A program made the translations under genes and the position numbers. From NCBI GenBank assembly GCA_030830145.1, contig JAURNO010000131.1, positions 1 to 18,761 of the forward strand: a stretch of 18,761 bases of DNA, in the 5' to 3' direction. The notes beneath the pieces were generated by a model. That model was not told the DNA's origin. It saw nothing but the letters and a program-made list of their open reading frames with translations, and made no database searches. This document shows, in pieces, positions 7,674-15,597 of this stretch; within the stretch, counting starts at the first letter, position 1; each line of letters starts with the position of its first letter. This DNA comes from Verrucomicrobiota bacterium. GTDB taxonomy: Bacteria > Verrucomicrobiota > Verrucomicrobiia > Opitutales > Seribacteraceae.

Positions 7674-8603
7674 TCAGAAGTTCTTCTTGGTCGAGAGATA
7701 AAATTCCATGCCTTCTTCGATCACGTCGTGGCCTCCTACTCCGGCAATACCCAGGCTGAAATTCCACGGGGCGTTTGGCATGAGAATGAATTCAGTGCCA
7801 TAGTCGACCCAAGTGTCGTCCGTCAAAACATCTCCATTCGAATAGTTGAGTCGGACGAAAGGCAACAAGGTGAAATTCTCGTGCAAATGGTAATGCAGTG
7901 CCAAAGCTCCGCGAAACAACCAAAACGAATCGTCGTTTGCGTCGTTGCTCGGGTAATACTGTCCAATGGATAAACGACCCGACCAATTCATACCGTAGGC
8001 AGTACTCGACTCAGCCATCGCTTCGAAGGAGACGTTGGTCATTGATTCATCGAAAATAGGGAAATCACTGGACGAATTAACGTGTCCGATGTTGACACCC
8101 CAGGAAACATAATCGTTGATCCGATAATTGGGGAACAACTCGATTCCGGTGGTCAAACCCCGGTCGTCAAAATCTCCAACTTTAAATCGCGAAATAGACA
8201 GAGGGATCCTAACTTGAAGGTTGGGGTTGTCTCCCAAACCTAAACCAAAGGTCAATCCATACAGATCGTTTTCGATCGGATCGTCGTACGCGGAGCTGTC
8301 AATTTTGTCTCCGTCAAAGAATTTACCGTTGAATTCCTGATTCATGTAATGAAAGTCAACATAAACAGTTTTGAGGAATCCACCTGTCACAGGGATGTCG
8401 CTGGGTCGACGAAGGTCTCGTAGTTCGTCCGCCAAACTTCTAAACCCCAAGTAGTATCCCTGGGTGACCCCCTTGCGATAACTTCCCTTCAAATCATTTG
8501 GGCCGTGGCTAGCGGAAGTGGTCAAAGCCTTTAAATCAGTTTTGCCTGAAGCCACGAGAAGCGAAGACAAAAAAAGATAGGTGAGAAAAAGAGAATATTT
8601 CAT
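7674..8603 (-). CDS. Predicted outer-membrane beta-barrel protein, unknown function
   Basis: A 309-aa protein with an N-terminal signal peptide (MKYSLFLTYLFLSSLLVASG) and a body rich in alternating aromatic/polar strands, for example YGLTFGLGLG, LQVRIPLSISRF, WGVNIGHV and NFTLLPFVRLNY. The last residues are FYLSTKKNF, ending in Phe like the beta-signal recognised by the BamA machinery. It probably forms a barrel of roughly 10-12 strands in the outer membrane. No enzymatic motif is visible and I cannot name a substrate. Acidic loops (FDGDKIDSSAYDDPIEND) could bind cations, which is speculation. The gene starts at an ATG without Shine-Dalgarno and is followed by the lipoprotein gene in the same direction. 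Confidence 0.72.
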   Translation of the reverse strand: MKYSLFLTYLFLSSLLVASGKTDLKALTTSASHGPNDLKGSYRKGVTQGYYLGFRSLADELRDLRRPSDIPVTGGFLKTVYVDFHYMNQEFNGKFFDGDKIDSSAYDDPIENDLYGLTFGLGLGDNPNLQVRIPLSISRFKVGDFDDRGLTTGIELFPNYRINDYVSWGVNIGHVNSSSDFPIFDESMTNVSFEAMAESSTAYGMNWSGRLSIGQYYPSNDANDDSFWLFRGALALHYHLHENFTLLPFVRLNYSNGDVLTDDTWVDYGTEFILMPNAPWNFSLGIAGVGGHDVIEEGMEFYLSTKKNF

Positions 8604-8685
8604 AGTTTGTGTAAGTTATTACATCTTTGAGTTGGTTGATTTCATCGTCAACCTAGAAATCAGCTCTTCTTTTTGATCTGATCGA
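8604..8685 (-). other. Spacer with two inverted repeats between aminotransferase and barrel gene
   Basis: Two short inverted repeats lie in this 82-bp gap: GGTTGA-8 nt-TCAACC (8634-8653) and TTTGATC-TGATC-GATCAAA (8672-8690, running into the last codons of the aminotransferase gene). Neither is followed by a T-tract on the minus strand, so they do not look like strong intrinsic terminators. They could slow read-through or act as operators for the barrel/lipoprotein pair. Confidence 0.25.
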
Positions 8686-9870
8686 TCAAATTTTCGAGCA
8701 AAATTCAGCGACTCGACTCAAGCCCTTCTCGATGATTTCATCTGAAGTTGCATAACTCAACCTAACGTAACCTTCGGCACCGAAAGCATGCCCGGAAACC
8801 ACGGCAACATTCTGATCATCAAGCAAACGGGATGAGAATTCTTCCGAGCTCAAACCAAAGGAGGATATGTTGGGAAAAAGGTAAAAGGCTCCCTGAGCAC
8901 GCTGGCAAGTCACCCCGTCGATTGATTCGAGTCCTTCGAGCAACTTGAGACGACGGCGGTCAAAATGAACAAGCATCTCGTGGACAGCCCCAATGGCCCG
9001 GTCCCAATTTCGAATGGCGGCCAAAGCTCCATATTGCGCGAAAGTAGTGGCATTGGAGGTGGTTTGGCTTTGCAAGTCGGCCACGGCCTTGGCGATCGCA
9101 GGGTTTGCCACGAGCGTTCCCAGCCGCCAACCGGTCATGGAAAAAGTCTTGCTGAAACCAGAAACCGTGATGACCCGATCGGCTGCTTCCGGGCCAAAGG
9201 ATGCGGGGCGGTGATGATCTGCCCCATCGTAAAGAAGATACTCGTAAATCTCGTCCGACATAATCAAAAAATCATGTTTACAGGCGAGCTCGACGATTGC
9301 TTCCATTTCCTGTCTTTCGTAAAGACACCCCGTGGGGTTGGAAGGGCTGTTGAGAATAAGCATGCGGGTGGAGGGACTCAAGGCCTCTTCAATTTGATCG
9401 GGGGTTACTTTGAACCCTTGATCATCCCCGGCAAAAACGATTTTCGAAGAGGCTCCCGCCAATTTGACCATCTCTGGATAACTCACCCAATAGGGAGCAG
9501 GTATGATTACTTCGTCGCCCGGCCCACAAGTTGCCAAAATGGCGAGGTAACAGGAGTATTTCCCTCCAGGACTGACCACGACCTGAGAAGGCGTTGCCTC
9601 AGCAAGAACCCCATTAGCTGCATATTGTTCAGCCAAACCAGCGCGCAACTCGGGTAAACCGGCGGCAGGGGCATACTTGGTCTTTCCCTCTGCCAGGGCT
9701 TCGGCGCAAGCGTCTTTAAGGAATGAAGGCGTATCAAAATCAGGTTCGCCGGCCCCGAAACCACATACGTCTTCGCCTGCTGCCTTGAGAGCCTTGGCTT
9801 TGGCATCCACCGCCAAGGTGGGGGAAGGCGAAACGTTTTGAGCCCATTGAGATAAGTATCCGTTTTTCAT
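8686..9870 (-). CDS. Pyridoxal phosphate-dependent aspartate aminotransferase (Thermus-like class I)
   Basis: Cytoplasmic fold-type I aminotransferase, 394 aa. The N-terminus [23 protein letters not shown] and the segment [15 protein letters not shown] match the bacterial aspartate/prephenate aminotransferase subgroup rather than the E. coli AspC type. Key residues: GGK before the cofactor phosphate loop (102-104), SNPTG with N178, D206 in SDEIYE, the Schiff-base lysine K241 in [13 protein letters not shown], and the carboxylate-binding R370 in VRLSYATS. The likely reaction is aspartate + 2-oxoglutarate to oxaloacetate + glutamate; prephenate or other amino acids are possible. The ATG at 9870 has no Shine-Dalgarno. 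It lies 66 bp after the LolA-like gene on the same strand and could be read from it. Confidence 0.92.
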   Translation of the reverse strand: MKNGYLSQWAQNVSPSPTLAVDAKAKALKAAGEDVCGFGAGEPDFDTPSFLKDACAEALAEGKTKYAPAAGLPELRAGLAEQYAANGVLAEATPSQVVVSPGGKYSCYLAILATCGPGDEVIIPAPYWVSYPEMVKLAGASSKIVFAGDDQGFKVTPDQIEEALSPSTRMLILNSPSNPTGCLYERQEMEAIVELACKHDFLIMSDEIYEYLLYDGADHHRPASFGPEAADRVITVSGFSKTFSMTGWRLGTLVANPAIAKAVADLQSQTTSNATTFAQYGALAAIRNWDRAIGAVHEMLVHFDRRRLKLLEGLESIDGVTCQRAQGAFYLFPNISSFGLSSEEFSSRLLDDQNVAVVSGHAFGAEGYVRLSYATSDEIIEKGLSRVAEFCSKI

Positions 9871-9936
9871 GTGTGTGGAGGCAAGAATGTAGGGAATTGC
9901 CCGCTGCGATCAAGTTCTTTTACCGAAAGACTTTTG

Positions 9937-10821
9937 TTATTGCGTCGAGAGGTAGGATTCCTCGGGCACTGGCAGTTCGCGACCCAAGCCTTCGGGCTTG
10001 AAAAGAATAGGATCAAGATCCAACTTCAAGGCGGCGGAAAGAACTTCGAACCGGGTGTTCGAACGATCATTCCTGTTCTTGCAGTCAAAAGTCTTGGGAA
10101 TCCAAGTCGATTCGATTTTCTTGAGACTATTGAGAATATAAGTCTTGTGCGCTACGGATCGGTCCGAGAAGGTTTCCACTCGCAAAGGAGCTTCATAGTC
10201 GTCATCCAAAGCCAATGTGATGCGATTCCATGAGGGACGCACTGTTCTTACCCACGGCGGACATTCGAAACGATAAACGTGAGCGGGTCTCCCTGCTACC
10301 TTACCTGACTTTTCATAAGTAGCGCTCCAAAAAACGAAAGGCATGAGCAACTCGAAAGCAGTTTGATTCATGCCGGGGACCAGAGGGGAAAGCAAACCGG
10401 CACTAGCCAACGACTGAGTTTCATCATCATCAACCGAATAACGCCAAGCTTTGGGCCTCTCGGAATTCGAGAGGAGAAGCGAAACCCTGGAACCACCAAT
10501 CGCAATTGAATCGAAATCTATCCTTGAGGTTCCATGGCCAAGAGACTGACCGGAAAGAATCCCCGAGCATTGGGACTCCGAACCCCTTCGTGGCATATGG
10601 CGTAAACGGAAACGCAAGGCGTACGCGTTGTGATGAACAGTTGCGTTCAGGTCCCGTGTAAGGAATCCGCGATATCGACTCAGACGTAGATCTGCTTCCT
10701 CGGCGGTCAAGACCTTGGCAAACCCACGTGCCGGGAAGGGACTCTTGCCAACAAGTTGATCGTTTGCCCAGAAAACAGATAGGAATGAACCAAGAATAAG
10801 GAACTTGGTCGCCAGTGACAT
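9937..10821 (-). CDS. Outer membrane lipoprotein-sorting protein (LolA-like)
   Basis: An exported protein of 294 aa from the ATG at 10821, with a signal peptide MSLATKFLILGSFLSVFW. The longer frame starts at a TTG inside secG and its extra residues are not signal-like. The body shows the layout of periplasmic LolA-fold 'lipoprotein-sorting' proteins: repeated strands, FELLMPFVFW at 156-165, GRPAHVYRFECPP at 177-189, ALDDDYEAPLRVE at 204-216, then a strand pair with WIPKTFDCKN and a final LDPILFKPEGL. Such proteins shuttle or test lipids and lipoproteins at the outer membrane; which cargo is unknown. It starts 10 bp after the secG stop, giving a parB-secG-lolA-like order. The family call rests on motif memory, not on alignment. 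Confidence 0.75.
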   Translation of the reverse strand: MSLATKFLILGSFLSVFWANDQLVGKSPFPARGFAKVLTAEEADLRLSRYRGFLTRDLNATVHHNAYALRFRLRHMPRRGSESQCSGILSGQSLGHGTSRIDFDSIAIGGSRVSLLLSNSERPKAWRYSVDDDETQSLASAGLLSPLVPGMNQTAFELLMPFVFWSATYEKSGKVAGRPAHVYRFECPPWVRTVRPSWNRITLALDDDYEAPLRVETFSDRSVAHKTYILNSLKKIESTWIPKTFDCKNRNDRSNTRFEVLSAALKLDLDPILFKPEGLGRELPVPEESYLSTQ

Positions 10822-10831
10822 GCCGGGGGCG

Positions 10832-11323
10832 CTATTGAGAAGAATTAGCCTCGGGAGCGGGAGGCGAAAGTTGGAGGGGAGCTGCTGGTTGGGCTTCCGG
10901 CTGGATTGGTTGGGCTTGTTCTTCAACCGGCTCAACGGGTGGAGCAGATGGGATGCTTTGGGCTGGCGATGGTGGTGCTTGAGGAAGGTCGCTCAAATCA
11001 GGGTTTGGTATGCCGATACCATTTGGGGGAGAAGAATCAGGGTCGGAATTGAGCTCGGGACTTTGCGCTCGAACGGGAGAAGAACGATCGCTCGCTTCTC
11101 CCTGGTAAAGGGCATAGAGGGCAAAGGACAAAATGAAGAAACCTAGAATGCCCCAAACCGTCATCTTGGTCAACTGAGCGGCTGAACCGGCACCTAGTAC
11201 TTGATCGGCCGCCCCTCCACCGAGTGCCGAACCCATGCCTCCGGAAGTGCGCTGAATCATGATCAGCATAACGATGACGATGCAGAGAAAAATCAGGAGT
11301 AGGGTAATTATTAAAATAGTCAT
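10832..11323 (-). CDS. secG: Preprotein translocase subunit SecG with long Pro-rich tail
   Basis: SecG stabilises the SecYEG protein-conducting channel in the inner membrane. The first helix (about 2-23) leads into the family hallmark MIQRTSGGMGSALGGG, then a Gly/Ala loop with QVLGAGSAAQLTKMT, and a second helix at about 54-73. SecG proteins are usually about 75-110 aa. This one has 163, the excess being a tail of about 90 residues rich in Pro, Ala, Gln and Ser with PPSP, QPI and QPEAQPA elements and no visible domain. The start is ATG 11323 without Shine-Dalgarno but with a 17-bp element (11331-11347) close upstream. It follows parB by 65 bp. Confidence 0.9.
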   Translation of the reverse strand: MTILIITLLLIFLCIVIVMLIMIQRTSGGMGSALGGGAADQVLGAGSAAQLTKMTVWGILGFFILSFALYALYQGEASDRSSPVRAQSPELNSDPDSSPPNGIGIPNPDLSDLPQAPPSPAQSIPSAPPVEPVEEQAQPIQPEAQPAAPLQLSPPAPEANSSQ

Positions 11324-11330
11324 TGGACGC

Positions 11331-11347
11331 TAAAAAGGTTAACACCA
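11331..11347 (-). promoter_or_regulatory. 17-bp element upstream of secG shared with the LysM gene
   Basis: On the minus strand it reads TGGTGTTAACCTTTTTA, ending 7 bases before the secG ATG. The LysM gene has TGGTGTTAATCGTTTTA ending 5 bases before its ATG, identical at 15 of 17 positions. Both genes lack a Shine-Dalgarno. It may be a promoter -10 region giving a very short leader, or a translation or regulator site. Confidence 0.4.
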
Positions 11348-11388
11348 TGCCTTTCTTGAAAACAAAAGGCAATCCTCTTTACATAAAC

Positions 11389-12363
11389 TTACACTCCGAG
11401 TGAGGCGAGAAGATCTTCCAAATCCTTCTGGTCTTCAAACTCAAGGGAAATCTTACCCTTTCCCGAGGGTCCTGCCTTGATCGATACTTTCCGCTCCAAT
11501 GAACTTTGAGCCTGTTTGGCAAGAGAAGCAAACATTCCAGATTCGATTTTACCAACCGAGGAAACGACACCGGGTCGAAGGGGATTGCGAGTGTCTTCGA
11601 CCGCTTGTTCGCATTGGCGAACCGTCCAATTTTGTAAAACTGCGCTTCTCCCCAATTCGAGTCGCTTGGCTTCGTCGGAAACACCAAGTAAAACTTTGGC
11701 ATGACCGGTGGAAAGCTTGCCTGATGCCAAAAAACCCCTCAACTCCTCGTTGAGTTGCAACAAACGGAGTAAATTCGTCACGTAAACCCTGCTTTTGCCA
11801 ACCCGCTCGGCTACTTTTGCTTGCGTTAGCTTAAAGTCATGAACAAGGGAGTGATAACCCATGGCTTCATCAATCGGGTTGAGTCCTTCTCGCTGAAGGT
11901 TTTCAATCAAAGAAAGACTAGCCGAAGAAAGATCGCTCGTCGTGAGCACTCTGGCGAGGATGGTTTTTCGCCCCAAATGCTCGTGGGCCCGCCACCTCCT
12001 TTCCCCCGCGATAATTTCGTATGAATTTTGCGATTTCCTGACTGTGACGGGTTGCAAAAGTCCTTCCGAATCAATGCTCGCGGCTAACTCCCGTATGGCC
12101 TCTGGATCTATTACTTTACGCGGTTGGTGAGGGTTGGGCACAAGATCGGCAAGCAAAATTTCAACCAAGCTTTCGCCCCCTTTTTTAGGTTCGGAAATTT
12201 GAGGTGCGGGGGGAAGAGCGTTTTGATCCCGAGCAACGAGGTTTGGCTTTGCATCTTCAACCGAACTTGAAACAGGAGCCAAGTCTGCTGCCGGAGGAGT
12301 CGCGGCACCACCTGCAATCAAGCTACCCAAGCCTCTTCCCAATCTGGACGAAGGTTTGGACAT
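11389..12363 (-). CDS. parB: Chromosome partitioning protein ParB
   Basis: DNA-binding CTPase that loads at parS sites and spreads to organise the origin region, 324 aa. The N-terminus SRLGRGLGSLI is the typical basic ParA-interacting peptide. Then come a Pro-rich linker, NPHQPRK at 77-83, the CTP-binding GERRWRA at 120-126, ENLQREGLNP at 154-163, a helix-turn-helix at about 178-200 (TQAKVAERVGKSRVYVTNLLRL), and the C-terminal dimerisation segment KISLEFEDQKDLEDLLASL. The start is the ATG at 12363; a longer frame would run back through the LysM gene. It begins 2 bp after the LysM gene stop. No parA and no evident parS cluster is in this window; parA may lie elsewhere. Confidence 0.95.
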   Translation of the reverse strand: MSKPSSRLGRGLGSLIAGGAATPPAADLAPVSSSVEDAKPNLVARDQNALPPAPQISEPKKGGESLVEILLADLVPNPHQPRKVIDPEAIRELAASIDSEGLLQPVTVRKSQNSYEIIAGERRWRAHEHLGRKTILARVLTTSDLSSASLSLIENLQREGLNPIDEAMGYHSLVHDFKLTQAKVAERVGKSRVYVTNLLRLLQLNEELRGFLASGKLSTGHAKVLLGVSDEAKRLELGRSAVLQNWTVRQCEQAVEDTRNPLRPGVVSSVGKIESGMFASLAKQAQSSLERKVSIKAGPSGKGKISLEFEDQKDLEDLLASLGV

Positions 12364-12365
12364 GA

Positions 12366-12986
12366 CTATTGTTGTGGAACGAACAATTCCTTGCCCACAC
12401 CCACCTTCGTCGGATCGCCAATTTGGTTGGCATCGATAATCCACTTGATCTTGGACTTGTATTTTTGGGCAACACTGCTGACTGTTTCTCCCCTCTCGAC
12501 TTTGTGCACGAATCCCTTTTGAGGATAATCCGAGGAAAAGGTCTTGGGCGAAGAAGTGGACGCAGAAGATGAGTTCTTGTTTACTTGCACAATGGCCCGA
12601 TTCATCTCCGCAATCAGGTCCTTGAGCTTTTTATCGATCGTTTTCTGCAGAGCGGCCTGCTCTTTTTCTCCCATTGACGCACGCCTTTCGAGTGATTGAA
12701 TACGGCTGTCTACCTGTTGCGTTAGACCTTGACTGGCTCCGGATGCGGAGTTTTGGCGTCTGGTAAGTTGCTCGACGGAAACACGCAGTTGGGCGTTTTC
12801 GCGACGGAGAAGCTCGACCTCGGTTCTCAAACCTGCCAATTCGCGGGAAACAAGTTCCATGTCCTGCTTCAAGTTAGCCAATTGAATGTTAACATTTCCC
12901 AAAGCCAGAGGGGAAAAAACGTATAAACTTAGGCAGGATACTATCAGTACCTTGCAACTTATTACTTTAGACACCAATCCATTCAT
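12366..12986 (-). CDS. LysM-domain exported protein with coiled coil
   Basis: A 206-aa envelope protein. Residues about 1-30 form a signal peptide ending near SPLALG. Residues about 34-77 and 92-130 have heptad-like Leu/Val spacing (LANLKQDMELVSRELAGL, VELLRRENAQL), so a coiled coil is expected. After a Ser-rich linker, residues about 159-204 form one LysM domain (HKVERGETVSSVAQKY, then IIDANQIGDPTKVGVGKELFVP), which binds peptidoglycan. The layout resembles coiled-coil/LysM proteins that tether to the wall; no peptidase domain is present. The gene precedes parB by 2 bp and is likely translated from the same mRNA. The ATG lacks a clear Shine-Dalgarno but has the 17-bp element close upstream. 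Confidence 0.88.
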   Translation of the reverse strand: MNGLVSKVISCKVLIVSCLSLYVFSPLALGNVNIQLANLKQDMELVSRELAGLRTEVELLRRENAQLRVSVEQLTRRQNSASGASQGLTQQVDSRIQSLERRASMGEKEQAALQKTIDKKLKDLIAEMNRAIVQVNKNSSSASTSSPKTFSSDYPQKGFVHKVERGETVSSVAQKYKSKIKWIIDANQIGDPTKVGVGKELFVPQQ

Positions 12987-12991
12987 AATCT

Positions 12992-13008
12992 TAAAACGAT
13001 TAACACCA
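12992..13008 (-). promoter_or_regulatory. 17-bp element upstream of the LysM gene
   Basis: Minus-strand sequence TGGTGTTAATCGTTTTA, ending 5 bases before the LysM ATG. It is the partner of the secG element at 11331-11347, differing at positions 10 and 12 only. The GTTAAT part resembles a -10 hexamer (4/6), which would imply a short or absent leader. Confidence 0.4.
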
Positions 13009-13066
13009 CATCAAAACCACCACACTCAAAAATGTAGAGGAATCCAGAAAGGAAGCAAGAAATCTT

Positions 13067-14053
13067 TTACGCTTTCGGATTACTTTTTCCCGAAACAAGG
13101 AGATCAGGCATGAACTCCGACTCCAAAATCGTTCCATTTGGAATCGCGAAGCCTCGGAGAAAATCTTGAGTCGCCAACATTTTCCCTCCTGGTTTTTGAA
13201 GTTCATGGACGATCAAAGATCCGCGCCCGGTACCGATCGATAAATTTCCTTCACCGTCGCAGACGACTTCTCCGGGAAGCAAGGCATGATCTCCAACGGA
13301 TGATTTGCCTACCCTGATTCTCAGATCTCCAAACAAAAACGATACTCCCGGCCAAGAGCGGAAGGCTCGAATTCGGTCAGTAAGACATTGAGCAGGTGCG
13401 CTGAAATCCATGAAGCCATCGGTCTTCGTGAGCTTCCTGCAATAAGTCGCCTGGCCTTCGTTTTGGGGCTTTTCGACGGACTGACCGGAAAGAAGGTCTT
13501 CCAAGTTCCTGCCGATCAGAGGTAGACACGCAAAACCGATTTTCTCACGAAGGGTTGCCCCCGTATCTTCCTCCGATACTTGAACCTGTTCGACGTCAAC
13601 TACAGGACCCGCGTCCATTTTGGGAACCACGCGCATCAGCGTAACCCCCGTCACCTTCTCACCCAACGCAAGTGCCGTTTCTATGGGAGAAGCGCCCCGA
13701 TAGGCCGGCAGGAGAGATGCATGAAGATTGAAACAACCAAAGGGAGCGACCTCCAAGAGATCCCGTTTCAGGATATGTCCATAGGCCATTACGATGATAA
13801 GATTGATATCAAGTGATTTCAACCAGTCCGTTTCCTCGACGGATGGCTTTTGCGGATCTCGGCAAGGAATGCCGATCTCAATGGCCCACTGCTTGATCGG
13901 ATTCGGTTTGAGTTTGCGACCTCGGCCCGAACGACGATCCGGTTGCGTTAGGGTTGCGGAAATTCCCAAGCCCTCCTCCATCAAACCATGCAAAAAAGGA
14001 AGCGCGATTTCATCCGAGCCGAAGAAGGCAATCCTGTGCTTTTTTGAGTTCAT
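13067..14053 (-). CDS. fmt: Methionyl-tRNA formyltransferase
   Basis: Formylates the initiator Met-tRNA using 10-formyl-tetrahydrofolate, 328 aa, close to the usual 310-320. The N-terminal Rossmann-like domain has FFGSDEIALPFL, the folate region QPDRRSGRGRKLKPNP, and the catalytic set N109, H111 in NLHASLLPAYRGASPI and D147 in MDAGP. The C-terminal domain begins after TYCRKLTKTDGFMDF and has IRAFRSWPGVSF. The start is ATG 14053; the frame extends upstream to a TTG inside the terminator hairpin, which is not plausible. A def gene, its usual partner, is not adjacent. The gene sits between the terminator after der and the LysM gene, 80 bp further on. Confidence 0.95.
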   Translation of the reverse strand: MNSKKHRIAFFGSDEIALPFLHGLMEEGLGISATLTQPDRRSGRGRKLKPNPIKQWAIEIGIPCRDPQKPSVEETDWLKSLDINLIIVMAYGHILKRDLLEVAPFGCFNLHASLLPAYRGASPIETALALGEKVTGVTLMRVVPKMDAGPVVDVEQVQVSEEDTGATLREKIGFACLPLIGRNLEDLLSGQSVEKPQNEGQATYCRKLTKTDGFMDFSAPAQCLTDRIRAFRSWPGVSFLFGDLRIRVGKSSVGDHALLPGEVVCDGEGNLSIGTGRGSLIVHELQKPGGKMLATQDFLRGFAIPNGTILESEFMPDLLVSGKSNPKA

Positions 14054-14065
14054 GGCTAAGAAACG

Positions 14066-14094
14066 ATCATGAGCCTGAAGACATGAGATCGCAA
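14066..14094 (-). promoter_or_regulatory. Possible promoter for fmt
   Basis: On the minus strand TTGCGA (14089-14094) and CATGAT (14066-14071) are separated by 17 bases. Each matches the sigma-70 consensus at 4 of 6 positions. A promoter is expected here because a strong terminator lies just upstream. The predicted start of transcription would leave only a few bases before the ATG. Confidence 0.25.
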
Positions 14095-14108
14095 AACGAA
14101 AATGACCC

Positions 14109-14132
14109 AAAAAAAGCCGCAAACGCGGCTTT
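14109..14132 (-). terminator. Rho-independent terminator after der
   Basis: On the minus strand an 8-bp perfect stem AAAGCCGC / GCGGCTTT with loop GTTT is followed directly by a run of T residues (seven, counting those of the stem). It lies 22 bp past the der stop codon and upstream of fmt, so it ends the Lrp-aminotransferase-der transcript. It is the only textbook intrinsic terminator seen in the window. Confidence 0.85.
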
Positions 14133-14154
14133 GAAAAAGAAATAAGATCAAAGA

Positions 14155-15555
14155 CTAGGTCTTTTCCTCCTTGTATCTGGCCTCCTTACCCGCAAGGGAG
14201 AACTTGAGTGGACAGCCTGAAAGTCCGAACTTTTCCTGAATGCCCTTTTCCAAATAGCGTTTGTATTGATCGTTGAGTTTTTCCTCCCGGTTGCAGAAAA
14301 GTTTGATTCGAAAAGGGCGATTTTCAACTTGGACGGCATAAAAGACCTTGAACCGCTTGCCTTTGATTTTTGCAGGTGGCCGATGTTCCCACATGTCACC
14401 GATGAGTTTGTTCAAGGCCGAAGTCGATATCGCTTTATCCATTCGAGTGTTCAGGTCTTGGGCGACTTGAAGAAAATCCTCGATTGAATAACCGGTCCTT
14501 GCGGAAACGAAGCAAACCGGTGAATCCGGAAGGAAGTAAAGTTCCTTGCGAATTGACTTGAGGTAGCTTTTCCGAAAATCCTTTTCATCCTCGTACCCGG
14601 GGAGCGGGTCCTTGCGAAAACTCTCCAAGGCAAGATCCCATTTGTTTACCAGAATGGACAAGGCTCTTCCTTCTTCCAAAACATGATGAGCCATAACCTT
14701 GTCCTGCTTGGTCACTCCCTCCCGGGCATCCAGAACAAGATATACGATGTCTACGGATTCAACGGCATGCTTCGTGCGAACGGCGGAAAAGTAGTCCAAA
14801 GAAGAATCAATACGTTTCTTTCTTTTGAGCCCGGCCGTATCAAACAAGCGATACCTCCAAGGTTCTTCCTGGCCTTCGACTTCGTAATCCAAGTCCAGTT
14901 CGACGGTTTCGCGGGTTGTTCCCGGAACGTCGCTCACGATCAGGCGCTCCGTGTTAAGAAGACGATTGCAAAGCGAGGACTTGCCGACGTTGGGCCGACC
15001 TATGAAAGCTATCCTTGTGCGGATCTCGGACTCTGTGGAAGATGGAGGCGGAGCGGGAGGAAGACCATCCCTTACGATCGTCAGCAATGGATCGATTCCC
15101 AATCCGTGCTCTGCGGAAATTGCCACCGTTTTATCAAAACCCAAACGAGCGAATTCCGAAATGGAATACCCTTTTTCAGCCTCGTCCATTTTATTCACGA
15201 CGAGAATTGGCTTCTTACCCATTTTTCTGAACTTCGTGGCCAGGGTTTCGTCCAGTGGGACAAGACCCTCGCGCCCATCCACTACGAAAAGTAAAAGGTT
15301 GGCCGCTCGAATGGCAAAATCCGCCTGATCTTCGGTCGCCTGCTGGATTTCGACCGGGGTCATTTCGGGAAGCATCCCAATACCTCCTGTGTCCATCAGC
15401 GCGTACCCTTCGGGACTATCTGCCACTACGACGTCGCGCGTGACCCCCGGACGATCATGAACGATTGATATTCTTCGACCAGCCAGGCGGTTGAACAAAC
15501 GACTTTTTCCGACGTTCGGGCGACCTACGATGGCAACGCTTTGTGTAACACTCAT
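14155..15555 (-). CDS. der: Ribosome biogenesis GTPase Der (EngA)
   Basis: Tandem-GTPase needed for 50S subunit assembly, 466 aa, the normal length. First G domain: GRPNVGKS 11-18, DTGG 55-58, NKMD 121-124, SAEHG from 147. Second G domain: GRPNVGKS 186-193, DTAG 239-242, NKWD 304-307, SA at 351-352. The C-terminal KH-like domain runs from about 360 to 455 (NKLIGDMWEHRPP, KVFYAVQVENRPFRIKLFCN). All GTP-binding motifs are intact. The start ATG has no Shine-Dalgarno; the bases just upstream are pyrimidine-rich (CCCCTCTCTTCCTC). It follows the aminotransferase gene by 42 bp and is closed by the terminator at 14109-14132. Confidence 0.96.
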   Translation of the reverse strand: MSVTQSVAIVGRPNVGKSRLFNRLAGRRISIVHDRPGVTRDVVVADSPEGYALMDTGGIGMLPEMTPVEIQQATEDQADFAIRAANLLLFVVDGREGLVPLDETLATKFRKMGKKPILVVNKMDEAEKGYSISEFARLGFDKTVAISAEHGLGIDPLLTIVRDGLPPAPPPSSTESEIRTRIAFIGRPNVGKSSLCNRLLNTERLIVSDVPGTTRETVELDLDYEVEGQEEPWRYRLFDTAGLKRKKRIDSSLDYFSAVRTKHAVESVDIVYLVLDAREGVTKQDKVMAHHVLEEGRALSILVNKWDLALESFRKDPLPGYEDEKDFRKSYLKSIRKELYFLPDSPVCFVSARTGYSIEDFLQVAQDLNTRMDKAISTSALNKLIGDMWEHRPPAKIKGKRFKVFYAVQVENRPFRIKLFCNREEKLNDQYKRYLEKGIQEKFGLSGCPLKFSLAGKEARYKEEKT

Positions 15556-15597
15556 TGTTGAGGAAGAGAGGGGAGAAAAGGAAAAACCCCAAAAATT

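Noticed and set aside
8965..9657. 230-codon plus-strand frame opposite the aminotransferase
   Set aside because: Long by chance opposite a gene with strong codon bias; no recognisable domain and the sense gene is complete.
11348..11371. Inverted repeat TGCCTTT-10 nt-AAAGGCA between parB and secG
   Set aside because: Long loop and no T-tract on the minus strand, so not a convincing terminator; a possible weak attenuator only.
12364..12444. Longer N-terminus for ParB
   Set aside because: It would run inside the LysM coding sequence; MSKPSSRLGRGLGSLI is the standard ParB N-terminus.
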